A stretch of 64,000 bases of DNA, taken from Batkoa obscura (lineage: Eukaryota; Entomophthoromycota; Entomophthoromycetes; Entomophthorales; Batkoaceae). The position numbers and the translations under genes are program-made. Shown one piece after another: positions 24,140-36,145 of the stretch. The stretch spans positions 434,001-498,000 of the forward strand of contig JASVEC010000010.1 of NCBI GenBank assembly GCA_030770535.1, written 5' to 3'. Each line of letters starts with the position of its first letter. The first letter of the stretch is position 1. Under the pieces are notes generated by a model that ran no database searches, was not told the origin of the DNA, and saw nothing but the letters and a program-made list of their open reading frames with translations.

Positions 24140-25573
24140 TCACTCAAATCCCATTATTAAAGTATCTGAAAAGGTAATTAAATCAAGTTGATTTTGTTGA
24201 TTAAAAGCTAAATGAGATGGTATAATTTCATTTTCCAACATACAGTAATTGATATTTAAAAATAGATTTCTTAATACTGAAATAGTACCCGCCTCCACTG
24301 GCCTTAATAAACAAGTAAATACGAATGACAATGGTATACTTTGAAATAAATTAGTTCCAATTGTACCTGGATCACTAACACAAACTAGAAAGATCATAAA
24401 AGAATAATATTAATTGTTATATGGTAATATATGTTAAATAAATTAACTACCATTTAAATTATATTCAGTTCTTAAATAATTAGCTAAAATAATTAAGGCT
24501 AATTTGGATTGCGCATAGCCATTACTTGCATCCCAAAATCGAGTTGGTTCAAATGAAGTTAAATCAAAATTAGTAACTAATCAAATCAAATTATAATGAA
24601 TAATAAAATACAATATAATAAAATAATATTACCTCCCCAATGAACTAAAGAACCAATAAATATAATCTTTGTATTATATTTTACTAATTTATTTAATAAT
24701 AATTTAGTTATTAAATAATTGGATAAATAATTCTATTTATATTATATATTATTGTTATATATTATTATTCAATACTTACCACTTGAAAATGTTGTTCCAG
24801 TCTTTGTTCACTTAACTTACTTGAGCTTAATTCCATAATACCTGCGTTAGCTAACAAAATTAATTATAAAATATTATAATAAAATAGTAAATACCTATAA
24901 ATAAATCAATTTTCTCTACTTGTTTATTGATTTTATAACAAAATTGCTTAACTGAGTTTAAGTTCATCAAATTTAATTCAAAAAAACAAACATCTTGTTG
25001 ATTTAATTCCATTTCAAGTTCTATCTGTTTTATAATAGCTTCATATTTTATTTGATTTCTACACGCTATTCAAAATTTGTTATTAATATTATTTATTTAT
25101 CTATTTAATAATAATGAAAATTAAAGAAATATTACCGAAGATTACTTTGTATCCCATTTTTAATAATGATATACTTGATTTTAATCCAAGTCCAGAGGTA
25201 GCACCTAAATAAATAGATAAATAAATAATTCAGGTTTTGTCATTCATTTTTAATTTATTTATTTATTTTTTCTTACCAGTAACAATAGCTACTTTCTTTT
25301 TGTTATCTTTCGCTAACTCTTGTTTACCATATTCAATATAGCTATTTAAAAAGATTAAAAAAAGTAAATTATTAATAAAAACTTCAATACTTACTTTTCA
25401 ACTTGTTGTTTATAAGTTTCTTTTTCTACTTTATTAAATAAATCGAAAAACAAAGTTATTATTGTTAATACAATCAACTTAATATCTTTTATTAACCATG
25501 TAATTTGATTGACTTGATTGATTTTTTTATTTAAATATGATACATCTTTTATTAATGGTCGTGGTAAATTCAT
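24140..25573 (-). CDS. Membrane-anchored short-chain dehydrogenase/reductase
   Basis: Eight exons on the minus strand: 25573-25395, 25341-25277, 25204-25136, 25065-24895, 24850-24780, 24732-24633, 24576-24451, 24384-24140; 341 residues. Visible: an N-terminal hydrophobic anchor (LIVLTIITLFFDLF, ~33-46), the cofactor motif VAIVTGATSGLGL (~76-88), ANAGIM (NNAG equivalent with Ala), the strand IIFIGSLVHWG carrying the catalytic Ser, and the catalytic YAQSK motif, followed by DPGTIGTNL. This is the extended classical SDR layout of retinol-dehydrogenase/WWOX-like proteins. Substrate unknown; lipid or retinoid-like substrates are common in the group. Its intron pattern differs from the SDR paralogues at 32.9 and 38.4 kb, so it is a separate lineage. 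Tail-to-head with the TSC13 gene (same strand, ~430 bp apart). Confidence 0.88.
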
Positions 25574-26006
25574 TATAATTAAATTGAATATATATATTAA
25601 ATTAAAAAGTGATGAAATTTTATATAATTATTCTGTGTTTAAACTACATAATAAATTTAGCCAATGAATTGAATTCCTATTTCTTAGCTTTTAGATTTCA
25701 AAATTGGGATTCCAAGTTGTCAATAAAGATTTATAATAAAAAGAATACAAATTTAATATTAATATTATTTTATTTAAGAAACAAATAACAAAGATAAACA
25801 GATAAATAAATAAGCTTTCAGTTTTTATAATTTTTGTAAATTTATTCCTTTTTTATGTTTAGCCTTTTATTATTTTAAATCAATCACTTGTTGATATTAT
25901 CCCTTATCAACTTGCTATTATTATTTAACACGTCTAAAATCAATATATCATATAAAAATTTGAGGAAATAATTACTATTGAATTTTTATTTTATCGATTC
26001 CCTTAT
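25574..26006. other. Intergenic between SDR and TSC13-like genes
   Basis: A/T-rich, no feature seen; serves as the promoter side of the SDR and the 3' side of the TSC13-like gene. Confidence 0.5.
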
Positions 26007-27308
26007 CTAAATTAAGAAGGGGAAAATAGCCTTTCTACTTTTAGGATAATTAGGGAATTCTTTCTTGTATTGTCTGTGTTTTTTAATAGCCCAAACGTAC
26101 ATTTGAGCAGTGGAAACGAATAAAAATAACCAAACTAAAAAAAGAAGAGATTATTATTAAATATACCTTATCATTCATTTTAAATTTAAAAGAGAATTAA
26201 CTTACTAGACCAATGATTCGTTAATAAGGTGACTGAAAACCAAGCCAATATCTCAAAAAAATAATTTGGACAGGATACTAATTCAAATCCATAACCGTAA
26301 GGTATTTTACGTTCTTTAGTACCCGGTGGACGCAAATTTCTTAATGAATAATGACAAATAAAATTAGATACTTCAGCAAACTATGATAAATGTAATATAT
26401 TAATTAATGTAATTTTTCTGGCAATATTAACTTTATCTACTTACCATAAATAATACCACACAAAAATAGTGATAATTATTTAATTGAAGACCCAAAGTAG
26501 CTTTAGCAATTGATTGAGAATAATAAAAATAAGCTGGTAAAATACCGGATAGTACATGATAATGAAAACTATTTTTGAATAAATTAAACAGTGGCATAGT
26601 ACCATGAGAAAATCGATGAACAAATAAAGTTTCATATTCACGTTTCATGAAATGAATTAAGAATAGAACTAAGACAGTCCTAAGGAGAGTATGAATAAAG
26701 TATTAAATATTAAAAAAGATATCAATTCAAAACTTAAAAAATCGATATGATTCAAAGTTACTTACTTTTGTAATTCGGAATGTTCAAACTTGGTTCCATA
26801 AAATACTTCTTGTCCATAATAAAATAAAGGATGTAATAAAATAGGTCCCAAATATTCCACCAAAAATACAGTTCTCCAACTGATTTGAGGCCCTAAATCT
26901 TTTAAACTAATTTGAGCTATTGAAACATGAGTTAATGACACAAAATTTCAGTTAAATAAGTGAACTTACCTCCATCTTTAATACCAAAGGTAACTAAACA
27001 AGTTTCGCTACTTTCATTAGAGATCACTTTATCTGATAAAAAAAAGTACCAATGTTAATAAATCTTAAAATAATGATTTTTGATTATAATTACCATTGAA
27101 TTTAATACGTTGTCGTTCAATTGTAAGTTTTGGAACTAAAAAATAAAAATGAACATGCATATTCAAAAAGGGTTGATTAATAATCAATCTTAAACTTACA
27201 TTGTTGAACAATTTGGTTTTTTAAATCTTGGATTGTTACCTTATCTTCTTGTTTATTAATTTCAATGACTTTAGATTGATATCTTTTTTCTTGAATTGTT
27301 AACTTCAT
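26007..27308 (-). CDS. TSC13: Very-long-chain enoyl-CoA reductase (TSC13/TECR family)
   Basis: Seven exons: 27308-27200, 27135-27094, 27032-26970, 26916-26766, 26679-26445, 26380-26206, 26134-26007; 300 residues. The family performs the last reduction of the ER fatty-acid elongation cycle (trans-2-enoyl-CoA to acyl-CoA, NADPH), feeding sphingolipids. Diagnostic: a ubiquitin-like N-terminal region, [20 protein letters not shown] (~76-95), [18 protein letters not shown], and the steroid-reductase C-terminal signature [20 protein letters not shown] followed by [12 protein letters not shown] (to ~244); Tyr240 matches the reported active-site tyrosine. Several membrane helices; the C-terminus has basic residues ([13 protein letters not shown]) as in the family. 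A MITE copy sits ~180 bp upstream of the start. Confidence 0.95.
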
Positions 27309-27488
27309 CTTGAATTGTATTTTTTAGAAGAAAGATAAATTGAGATTCTATTCTATTTTTCCTTTTATTGATGTAATCAACCCTTTTATTCAATTTTTTC
27401 TCAAATTTGTTTTTCCATTGGTTGGAAAATAATCTTGAAAAAAACTCGGAAAATAATGTCGTTTTTTAATGAAAAGTGGGTAAGATAT

Positions 27489-27581
27489 GGGGATGTATTT
27501 TTGTGTTTAAGAATTTTATTAATAATCTTTCTACTTAAATAGCGCTTAAAAAGTGGAAAAAATAATCAAAAAAACACTCCT
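27489..27581 (-). repeat. MITE family copy 3
   Basis: 93 bp, reverse orientation, from GGGGATG to CACTCCT, flanked by ATAT on both sides (27485-27488, 27582-27585). Lies in the presumed upstream region of the TSC13-like gene. Confidence 0.85.
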
Positions 27582-28410
27582 ATATTCTAACTGGATTTTT
27601 GCTCGAGTATTTACCAACAAATACTATTTAACATAATCAAAATATTCCATATAAACCAAGTCCACCAATATTCACTTATTAAAGTTCAATATTAAAATAA
27701 CTCATTGATTGTAAGTTAAACAAGGGTAACTTTATTAATAAAGATAATAATAATGTTTGATATTATTACTATTTAATTCCTTTTTAAGTTGAAAAATTAA
27801 TTAAAAATAAATTTCAAATTAAATATTAATTTAATTTTTCAAAAATAACTTTAAGAGCACATAGAAAAAATTCAATAAATTTAATAATAACTTTTATCAC
27901 TATACAGAGTTTTTCTTTATCGGTTTTTTCCCTTTAATTATTCATATCATGTATGTTATCTATATGGCTAATAATATTAAGATTAAAATGGCAAATTATG
28001 TCATTAAAAGTAGATAAAACTATGTTATCTGTAAAATAATAGTATATGGTAATGAACAAGAAAAGATAAAGTTAAAGTTAAAGTAAGGTATAATAAAAAC
28101 ATTTAGCTATCTTCTAGATTTTCTCTTTACACCCTTTATTCTATGATTAGTCTTGGATATAATTTATTATGAGAAATTAATTGTATTATACATATTACCA
28201 CCTTTTTCTCTCGTTTTAGTAATCATCTATAATCAAATAAAACTAAACTTATATTCTATTCTATTATGATCAATTTATTGTAGTTATTAATTGTATTGAT
28301 TCTGGCTTTTTATACAGTCATTAAGATCTATCAGAAGTTAATCTGATTATATTCGATCAAACTCAATCACTACAACTAGATTTGAAGAGTTGGAAGCTAA
28401 AGAAAGATAA

Positions 28411-28507
28411 GGGGATGTTTTTTTGATTTCATTACTTTTTCGATCTTTTAAGCACTATTTGAGCGGAAAAATTGGTAGCAACATTCTTAGACAAAAAATA
28501 CATCCCC
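28411..28507 (+). repeat. MITE family copy 4
   Basis: 97 bp with near-consensus ends GGGGATGT and ACATCCCC. Flanked by ATAA on both sides (28407-28410, 28508-28511). One of the cleanest copies. Confidence 0.9.
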
Positions 28508-28719
28508 ATAAGCTGAATTTGATAGTAACTTAATTTCTATTTCTATTTTACTACCCCCTACCTACCCTCAAGCTAACACTTTGCCTCTTAATTATCAATG
28601 AAATTAAATAATTCAATAGTATATATTTCTAACTTACTTTTATAAATTTAGTAAAATTTGTCATTTTTAAGTGTAAGATCTATGGTCTTATTAGTTTATT
28701 ATTAATTTTATTATATAAA

Positions 28720-29885
28720 CTCCATAATTGATCTTACAATTCAACCTCTTTGATTCAATGGCTTAGTTGGATAAACTCATTCGAAAGATGAAGGGAGTCA
28801 TTATATTATTCCATCTAAGAACGTTAATTTTAACGTAGTTAATGCTTCTTGTAAATCAGTCTTCATAAATAAACTTACAGAGCTATCCACTCCTTTTTGA
28901 TATTTAAAATCATAATATAATAACTACATTTTAACTCATTTTGAATAGACGATATGACCTAAGAGAACAAAGACGAATCGGTACTACTACTTTGGTTGTT
29001 TTCTATGACTTTAAACTCATATTGATCTTGATATGAGATATGTCTCTTGAACACATAAGTACTCATAATTATGCTGCTTTTGATTTTGCATAATATTTTA
29101 CACTACTATGTTTACTCTAAACATTGATGTCTTCAAAGTTACTGTTGGAAACTAATAAACAAAAATCACTTTCATAGAAATATTGATGAAACATAATTAA
29201 TATATAGCAACTCATGGAGGATAAATCAATAATTTTAAATTTTTTAGCATTGACAAGTTCATGATTTAATAACTTATGTAATAAAAAAGGACCTAAATAG
29301 TTCACTTGAAGGCTTACTTTCAACCTAACTTGACTTGTTTGAAACTCTCTGGTCCTCATTATACCACCATTATTAACTAATATATTTAATTGAAATAGTT
29401 TAATTTTTAAGCTCATTAGTGGATCCTTTCATAAAAATAAAGCTGATGAGACCTAACATCAAAAATTGTATCTCATTATCTGGTTCTACTTCATAGTCTA
29501 TATTCCCAATTTCTAGTTCTGCTTTTCCTTATGAACAATACATTTTTAATTGATGTTATTTATTAGAATCATTTTTTATTTCTTTACTTGATTTACTTAA
29601 GATAACATGACAATTTAACTTAGAGTAATCAGTGAGTAGCTTCAAAACCAAGACCAGTGTTATTGTTTTAAGTAGCTTTTTTTCACCATTTATCATTTGA
29701 ATTATTAACTTGAATTTCTAAATCAGCATTATCATCAATAAAATAATAATATCATAAAAAGGTTATTATAACTATAATTGAGATCACTATTTTTGTAAAG
29801 TATGGTAGCTCACGATTAGTTATAAATTCGATAACAATTCTTCTATATTGATAAAATAGTTTATGATGTTCAATTCTTATTTTAA
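28720..29885 (-). pseudogene. Decayed paralogue of the 349-residue SDR family
   Basis: On the minus strand, successive pieces match each exon of the intact SDRs at 32908 and 38385, in order. An N-terminal part reads like IEELLSNL...ELPYFTK (near 29870-29780), then the TGGNTG exon decayed (near 29680-29600), then an open stretch NILVNNGGIM...QVNYLGPFLLHKLL (29416-29117), and last SLFMKTDLQEALTTLKLTFL (near 28900-28780). Stops and frame shifts interrupt at least the first, third, fourth (5' part) and last exons, and the TGxxxGIG and 'VHPG' motifs are lost, so no functional SDR can be made. Highest remaining similarity is in the NAG-containing exon. Possible small products are not excluded. Confidence 0.75.
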
Positions 29886-31514
29886 CATTATTAAAATGTC
29901 AATAAAAACAGAGATTGAAAAACTGAAAGATTTTATAGTTTTTATACACAGTAATTTAAGGCTTCGTAATTTTTAATTTTTGAATCACTTTTTTATAGCT
30001 AATATAATAAGATTATATTTCTCTCATTAAAAACATTCAAAAGTTGATAACTTTCTATGGTACGACTTGAAATGTTTGACTTTGGAGTCTAGGATCAAAC
30101 TTACAAACCTTTTTAACCTTGTCCTCAAATTCTGATAAAGAAACGCTTGTTTATATATCTTTGATGCTTAATCAACAATTATTATAATTGATAGAACAAT
30201 CCAAAAAATACCCAGGTCATTGGATTAAAGCTTAAGGTCATCAATAAGTATAGAAGTCTTGTTGTAAGAAGTTTAAGTTAAGTTGGAAGTTTAATATTGA
30301 TCCAAAATTGAACTTTGAGATAGCTTAGATTAAAATCAAATTCAGTCTAAGTATAGTAGCTGTCATTATAAAAATACCCAACTTTGAACTACTTAGCTTT
30401 GATTCCAATGCAAACTTTTATAAATTTATTGGAATCTGATATAACGCAATTCGAAATCAAACTGACTTTTTATTTTGAGTATGGTTAGAACTATTTGTAT
30501 TTAAATATTTTCCTATTTTTCAATCTACTAAGAATTTATTTTATACGAATTCAAGACATAATTTTCTATAAAACCTTTAAATTGGTATAAGACAAATTTT
30601 GGCAAATTAAAAAAATAATGTCATCTAAATGCAGCTAGCCTATAACTTCGAACTTGTAATTTACCTAATTTGTATTTGATTCTATGATTTTCAAATCAAT
30701 ACCTTTTTTATTTTATTCAATATTGTTTATTTACATAGACTACTAATATAAAAGTGTAAGGAAAAATGTTTACTTATTTTTGATTAATACTCTACGCTAT
30801 AATACTTTTATCACACTTTAATTAAACAGCTAGCTAAAATGAAAAACGATACAAATTATCCAGATTAAATGATGTGTTTGAATGCTGTATATTCAACTCG
30901 AGCAATTTTTAGCTTCTAAATTTTTTTTAAAATATTGAAAAAACAGAATTCCCAAGTGTTTTATTTTTTCAAGAAAAATCAAATGATAACCTGATTGATA
31001 AAGGGGACAATGAGCAGAAAAAGAACCGGGATGGAGGAAAAGGGACTAAAGAGTCATAGAAAAGTACTTAAGTTCTAATTGGTCAGTTCTTAATTAAGTG
31101 AAACTGTCTTCGTTGGCTTGGAACTGCATTTTATGTAACGCAATCTATGAAGGAAGAATAGAAGGGGGGATATTAGGGAAGCTATTTTATGGTTAGCAGA
31201 TAATGAGTTGCAATATATGTGGTTCAAAGCTTTGAATTATAACAAAAGCTCGATGTAAGGACATAAGGGAGAAAGAGGTGAATGTAGGTAGTTGAAATTT
31301 GGAGGAAAGACATCAAAACGTTAGTAAGAGTAAAATGTAGTTTACTAATATAGTAAAAAACAAATCAACTACAATTTGTATTGAAAAAGGCGCAAGAGAC
31401 TGAAAATATTTTGAAGTTTTAACAAAAAATTAGTAAAATATATAAGTCGAACTTTATCAACTATTTATTTTTAATTATTTGATAGTTTTACACAATAAAA
31501 GTAATATAATATAT

Positions 31515-31612
31515 GGGCTGTTTTTTTTGGTTTCATAACTTTTTCCATTTTTTAAGCACTATTCGAGCGGAAAAATTGTTAGTAAAATTACTAAATATAA
31601 AAATATATCACT
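31515..31612 (+). repeat. MITE family copy 5 (left arm of palindrome)
   Basis: 98 bp, begins GGGCTGT (the 'CTG' end variant) and ends in a worn ATATCACT. Preceded by ATAT (31511-31514) and followed by ATAT (31613-31616). Confidence 0.85.
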
Positions 31613-31616
31613 ATAT

Positions 31617-31715
31617 GGGGATGTATTTTTTTGCTTAATAATTTTACTAACAATTTTTCCGCTCGAATAGTGCTTAAAAAATGGAAAAAGTTATGAAACC
31701 AAAAAAAACAGCCCC
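31617..31715 (-). repeat. MITE family copy 6 (right arm of palindrome)
   Basis: 99 bp, inverted relative to copy 5, from GGGGATGT to ACAGCCCC. Followed by ATAT (31716-31719). About 75 bp of its outer part is an exact reverse complement of copy 5. Confidence 0.9.
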
Positions 31716-32031
31716 ATATGCTTACCAAACCAAGTAAAGCAATATGTAAAATTAACTAGGAACTAAACTACGACCATCATTTTCTCAAAATTTATTAAAG
31801 CATAGTTAATAACACAAAGATAATAAGAATAAAAGAACCATAGACTATTTGTTTATAAAATGCAAGAATAATTTTAAAAAATTTAAGGGGAGAACTAAAA
31901 TTTAAAAACAAAGCCTATAATAAAAGATCACAACTATTTAATGGAAACTTCTATAATCTATAATCTCTGAGGTTTTATTTTTTTCATTTTTTAAAGTCTT
32001 ATTTATTAAAACTTACAACTTATCATAAAAA

Positions 32032-32606
32032 ATGGATAATATTCATTCCAATTACCTTGACTCTCCAGACTCAGTTGAGATATCAATAGCGGACAACTAT
32101 GCAATAAGGGCCGGACTTAACTATACTATCTATCGTGTAATGTTTTATGGCAACAAACAACAAAAGATACAGCTAAAACTCAGTATATTAAAAACATACA
32201 TTTATCGATTTCTGATACTATTTATGCTATTGTTTACAATATTGGTATTAATTCTAGTTTATCATAATAATACTATTATTTTTTACCATTATTTATTACC
32301 ATTGTTTATTATTTTGGGGATTATAATGGCTATACAAGGTTGGGTAAGTTTCATTTGATTACACGGCATCCATTATATTATGCTAGTTTTCTAATCCTTT
32401 TCTAGTATTTAGTCCACTCCTTAAGATCAATCAAAAACCAACCAAGCTATATACGATTGAATCATTCAATAATAGCTAAATTCCAAAGTCAAGAATCATA
32501 TGAAAGAGGAAATCAATTAACTACTAATTTAGTTTCTTATGAGTTTATACCCCCTCCTAACTATAGGGAAGCTAATATTTCTCCGCCTGCTTATCAACAG
32601 AATTAA
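32032..32606 (+). CDS. Twin-PPxY small membrane protein, paralogue 1
   Basis: Two exons, 32032-32343 and 32406-32606, phase-0 intron of 62 bp; 170 residues. No named family recognised. Order of features: acidic N-terminus, a motif IYRVMFYGNKQQK (~34-46) shared with three other genes in the window, then two hydrophobic segments (about 60-78 and 82-100), the intron right after QGW, a basic loop with YLVHSLRSIKNQ, and a tail with two PPxY motifs, PPNY (154-157) and PPAY (164-167). PPxY motifs bind WW domains, classically those of Nedd4/Rsp5 ubiquitin ligases; small membrane proteins with PY motifs such as Ndfip or Bsd2 act as their adaptors. That role here is inference. Convergent with the SDR at 32908. 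Confidence 0.85.
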
Positions 32607-32907
32607 TTTATTGAGTCTATTTTTATAGTTTATTCAAAATGTTATTATGGCTTTATATCATTTGTATACTTTTTTATAAAATTTTGATTAAGCTTTATAG
32701 TAAAATGATACTTTTTAATACTCGATTTAAAAAATGAAAAGCTTTACATTATAAAAAAATTATTTCATAGCTTTTTCTAATTTCTAAATCAACTTTAATC
32801 TTTTGATAAAATTTAAAAAATCAACTAATTAATCAATGAAACTTTTTATTTGGAGGTTTCTTATATTACGTTAATGACTACATAAACCCTCTTAAAGTTG
32901 ACTTATT

Positions 32908-34237
32908 TTAAATGCAAGTCCATTTTTTAGAAAGCATCCATAACTTATCTTGTAACTCAATATCTTTTGTTAAATAACTAGATTGAATTGGTAACTCATC
33001 CGCAAAATATAGTGAATCTTTAGGTATTTTATCAATAAGAGCTAATCTTAACGTTGTCAATGTACCCTGTAAACTAGTTTTCATAAAACTATTTCCAAAC
33101 CTATCTACTGTTTTTTGAACTTTAGAATCATGGCGAAATATTTCTGTTTTTACTAGGCCTGGATGAACGACATAACCTAAGAAAGAGATGGGTTATTTTT
33201 ATTATCATAATTGTTAAGATCCTGAATTACATTGAACCCTATCCGATATATGTCTCTTAAATGCATAAGTGCCCATGATAATAGCTGCTTTTGCTTTTGA
33301 ATATTGATCTTGATCATTGTATTTATTAGAATCACCTATGTCTTCAAAGTTGCCATTAGAAGCTAAAAAAATCCTTTAGTATTAGAATTATTATAGTTGA
33401 TAATGAAATTTACCCATATAATGCGCTAATGAGGACAAATTAATCAATTTTGAATTTTTAGTGTTGATAAGCTCGTCCTTCAATAAATTATAAAGTAAAA
33501 AATGGCTTAAATAATTAACTTGGAAAGTCAATTCAAACCCATCCTTACTTTTTTGAAACTCTTTAATCCCCATAATACCAGCATTGTTGATCAATAAATT
33601 CAAAGGTAATTGTTTACTTTGGAATTCTTTAGCAAAGCTTTTTACCGATTCAAAGCTGGTGAGATCTAACGACATAAACTCTACCTTACTGTCTAATCCT
33701 ACTTCGTTGCGGATTTTTTCTATAGCTGCTTCCGCTTTTTCTTGTGAACGGCATGCTTTGATCAATAAGTTGTTTTTTCTATTTACTGATTCTTATTTGA
33801 CTTACCTAAGATAACATGGAATTTAGCTTTAACTAACCAACGAGCGGTTTCAAATCCAATACCTGTATTACCACCTAAATGACAATAATAAAGATTTAGT
33901 CATTTCTATTAATAGTTCTGCTATTAGATTACCTGTAACAATAGCTACTTTATTTTCTTCATCACTATGGTTTTTTAAATGATGTTGAATTAGACTAAAA
34001 TATATAAAAAATAATTAATAAATAATCTTTGGCTTTAAAATAATAAATATTGATCTATTACTTGTTAGCGTGGGTTTCTGCATCAGGAAAATTACTAATA
34101 ATTCGATAAAAGGGTGGAAACATTGTGACAGCTACCATTGTTAAACTTGCTTTTATAAAATAGGGTAGTTTAGGACGAGCTATTAAGTTCAAAATCGATT
34201 GCTCTACTTTATTGGAATACTTTGGCGTTATGTTCAT
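32908..34237 (-). CDS. Short-chain dehydrogenase/reductase, paralogue A
   Basis: Six exons: 34237-34062, 33994-33933, 33874-33806, 33755-33414, 33362-33231, 33176-32908; 349 residues. Visible: an N-terminal hydrophobic stretch (YFIKASLTMVAVTMF, 26-40), cofactor motif VAIVTGGNTGIG (75-86), ACRSQEKAEAAIEKIR, the NNAG motif INNAGIM, QVNYLSHFLLYNLL, INLSSLAHYMG with the catalytic Ser, YSKAK (Tyr237, Lys241) and VHPGLVKTE. This is the retinol-dehydrogenase-like classical SDR arrangement; substrate unknown. Exon 4's acceptor is placed at CAAAG so that the ACRSQEK motif joins in frame, as in the paralogue at 38385. All six exon lengths (176/62/69/342/132/269) are identical to that paralogue. Confidence 0.92.
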
Positions 34238-34359
34238 TTTTTTTATTTTTGTTTTATATTTTGATAATTAAGTAAAGATGTTTATTAATTTCTTTTATAG
34301 TTTAATATATTACGAGTTAAAACTTAATGGTTTATAACATTTAATATTATTTTCCAGAA

Positions 34360-34517
34360 TTAAAATGGCAACGTCGGATTTTAAAAGTAAGCCTTTTTTC
34401 AGTTTATTTGAAATTTTTTATTCATAAATTTGACTAGATTTAGTAGTAAAAAGTTCTAAATTATACTAGGGAAAGTTATGACCTTTTCTCTAAAAAAATC
34501 CGACGTTGCCATTTTAA
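34360..34517. repeat. 158-bp inverted-repeat element (second MITE type)
   Basis: Two perfect 23-bp arms, 34360-34382 and 34495-34517, in inverted orientation, beginning TTAAAATGGCAACGTCGG. The GC-containing core word (GGCAACGTCGG) stands out against the A/T background. TTAA occurs at both outer ends, which fits a TA or TTAA target duplication. Internal 112 bp are non-coding. Unrelated to the 100-bp family; no second copy seen here. Confidence 0.75.
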
Positions 34518-34582
34518 CTCTAAAAATGAAAAAAGTTTAACACCAAAGTATACCAAAAAAGTAAATAATCAATTTTAGACTT

Positions 34583-34680
34583 GGGGATGTATTTTTTTGT
34601 TTAATAATTTTACTAACAATCTCTCCGCCTAAATAGCGCTCAAAAAATGGAAAAAGTTATGAAGTTAAAAAAACAGCCCC
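34583..34680 (-). repeat. MITE family copy 7
   Basis: 98 bp, reverse orientation, ends GGGGATGT and ACAGCCCC. Flanked by the distinctive ACTT on both sides (34579-34582, 34681-34684). Inserted just before the readable part of the decayed SDR. Confidence 0.9.
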
Positions 34681-34689
34681 ACTTAATAT

Positions 34690-35936
34690 CTTATCCTAAT
34701 CTGCTTTCTATTATAAAATTAGACATGGCAATGGTACCTACAACAATATTTTCACCTTATTATCAATTTGTTGGTAATTATCCTAATGCAAGAATATAGG
34801 AACATATGTTAACAAGTAATAGCATGATTCTGTATCATTTTAAGCAACCTTACTTTTATTTATATAATTTGGTTCAATATCACGTAAAAAACCATAAGGA
34901 AGAAGAAAATAAAGTAGCTATTGTTATAAGTAATTGAATAACACAGTTGATTGAAACAACCAAAAAGCACAATTTTAATATTTCATTTAGGTAGCAATGC
35001 TGGTACTGGTTTTAAAACTGCTTGTTGGTTAGTTCAATCCAACTTTCATGTTATTTTATGTCATTGAGTAATAATATAGTATGTCAATGGGCAGCTAAGA
35101 TAATAAAAAAGTTTCTTATTCCCAAGAGAAATTGAAGGTGGCTATAGAAAAGACATGCTCTAGAGTGGGCTCTAATGGTAAGATAGAGCTTATTCCATTA
35201 CATCTCACTAGTTTTAAATCAGTGAAAGCGTTTACTATAGAATTATAAAGTAGACGATTATTATTAAATTTAGTGGTCAGTAGTGTTCGTATTACGAGGG
35301 TCAAAGAATACTAAAAAAGTTAGGATGGACTCGAGTTGACTTGAAAAGTCTATTATTTAGTCCATTTTCTTACTCTATAATTTATTGAAAGAGAATTGGT
35401 TAAGACTAAAAATCTAAAAATTCTTAATTCATCTTTATTGGTGCATTAGATGCCTAGTTTTCATTCAATATTCAATAATATGTTAGTTAATTTAGAATCT
35501 TCTATTAGTTTCTAATGGTAACTTTCAAGACTTAATGTTCAGAATAAATATAATAATATAAAACATTATGCAAAAGCAAAGTAAGGTAGTTGTGGGTACT
35601 TATACATTTAAAAGACATATTCCATATCAAGTTCAATTTATTTTAAAGTTTTTGACAAATAGAGACATAACAAGTAGCAACCTATCTCTCTTTCCTTAGA
35701 CTACATTGATTATTTAGGAATAGTAAAAACTGAGTTATTTTGCTAGGATTCTATAAGCCAAAAAGGAATCGACTGAGCTGAGAATTATCTTATTAAAATC
35801 CCATTACAAGGGATTATATCTATGCTAAGATTAGCTCTATTAAATAAAATATTTGATAATTTCCTTCATTTTGCAAACCAATTATTTATGTAACTAAATT
35901 ATTGGAAAAATGCAAAAAGTTACAAGATAACTTGTG
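34690..35936 (+). pseudogene. Second decayed SDR paralogue, bounded by MITEs
   Basis: Plus-strand remnants follow the intact SDR in order: MAMVPTTIFSPYYQFVGNYP (34723-34785), LVQYHVKNHKEEENKVAIV (34870-34926), GSNAGTGFKTACWLVQSNFH (34990-35050), QEKLKVAIEKT...SNGKIELIPLHLTSFKSVKA (35124-35230), KLQDNLW near the end. Stops and small indels interrupt the reading, the cofactor Gly motif is altered to GSNAGTG, and the NNAG segment (near 35260-35300) is scrambled. The region around the catalytic Tyr is poorly conserved. MITE copy 7 sits at its 5' side and copy 8 within or just after its last exon. Part of the same duplicated family as the genes at 32908 and 38385. Confidence 0.75.
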
Positions 35937-36034
35937 GGGGATGTACTTTTGTGTTTAAGAATTTTACTAACAATCTTTCCGCTTAAATAGTTCTTAAGAG
36001 ATGAAAAAAGTAGTGAAGTCAAAAGAAAACATCC
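35937..36034 (-). repeat. MITE family copy 8
   Basis: About 98 bp, reverse orientation, from GGGGATGT to ACATCCC. No clean 4-bp duplication is left. It cuts or abuts the last exon of the decayed SDR. Confidence 0.8.
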
Positions 36035-36145
36035 CAATTTAGTCAATCATACACTAGAAGTCTGAGCTCTACATCTCAATTAGTAATGATCAACAGCTTA
36101 CTATAGGAATCAAACCCATAATAACCTGGAAGTTAAATTTCCATA

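Larger units (their letters stand above)
27309..28719. other. Intergenic with two MITE copies
   Basis: A/T-rich, no gene seen. Contains MITE copies 3 and 4 (listed separately). Confidence 0.5.
29886..32031. other. Intergenic with a head-to-head MITE pair
   Basis: About 2.1 kb without a supported gene. 30900-31350 is locally less A/T-rich and purine-rich on the plus strand but shows no sustained reading frame. The MITE palindrome at 31515-31715 is listed separately. Confidence 0.45.

Noticed and set aside
28755-28790. tRNA-like box A (TGGCTTAGTTGG) followed by a TTCGA word
   Set aside because: No acceptor stem or anticodon arm can be folded, and the stretch is explained as the worn last exon of the decayed SDR on the other strand.
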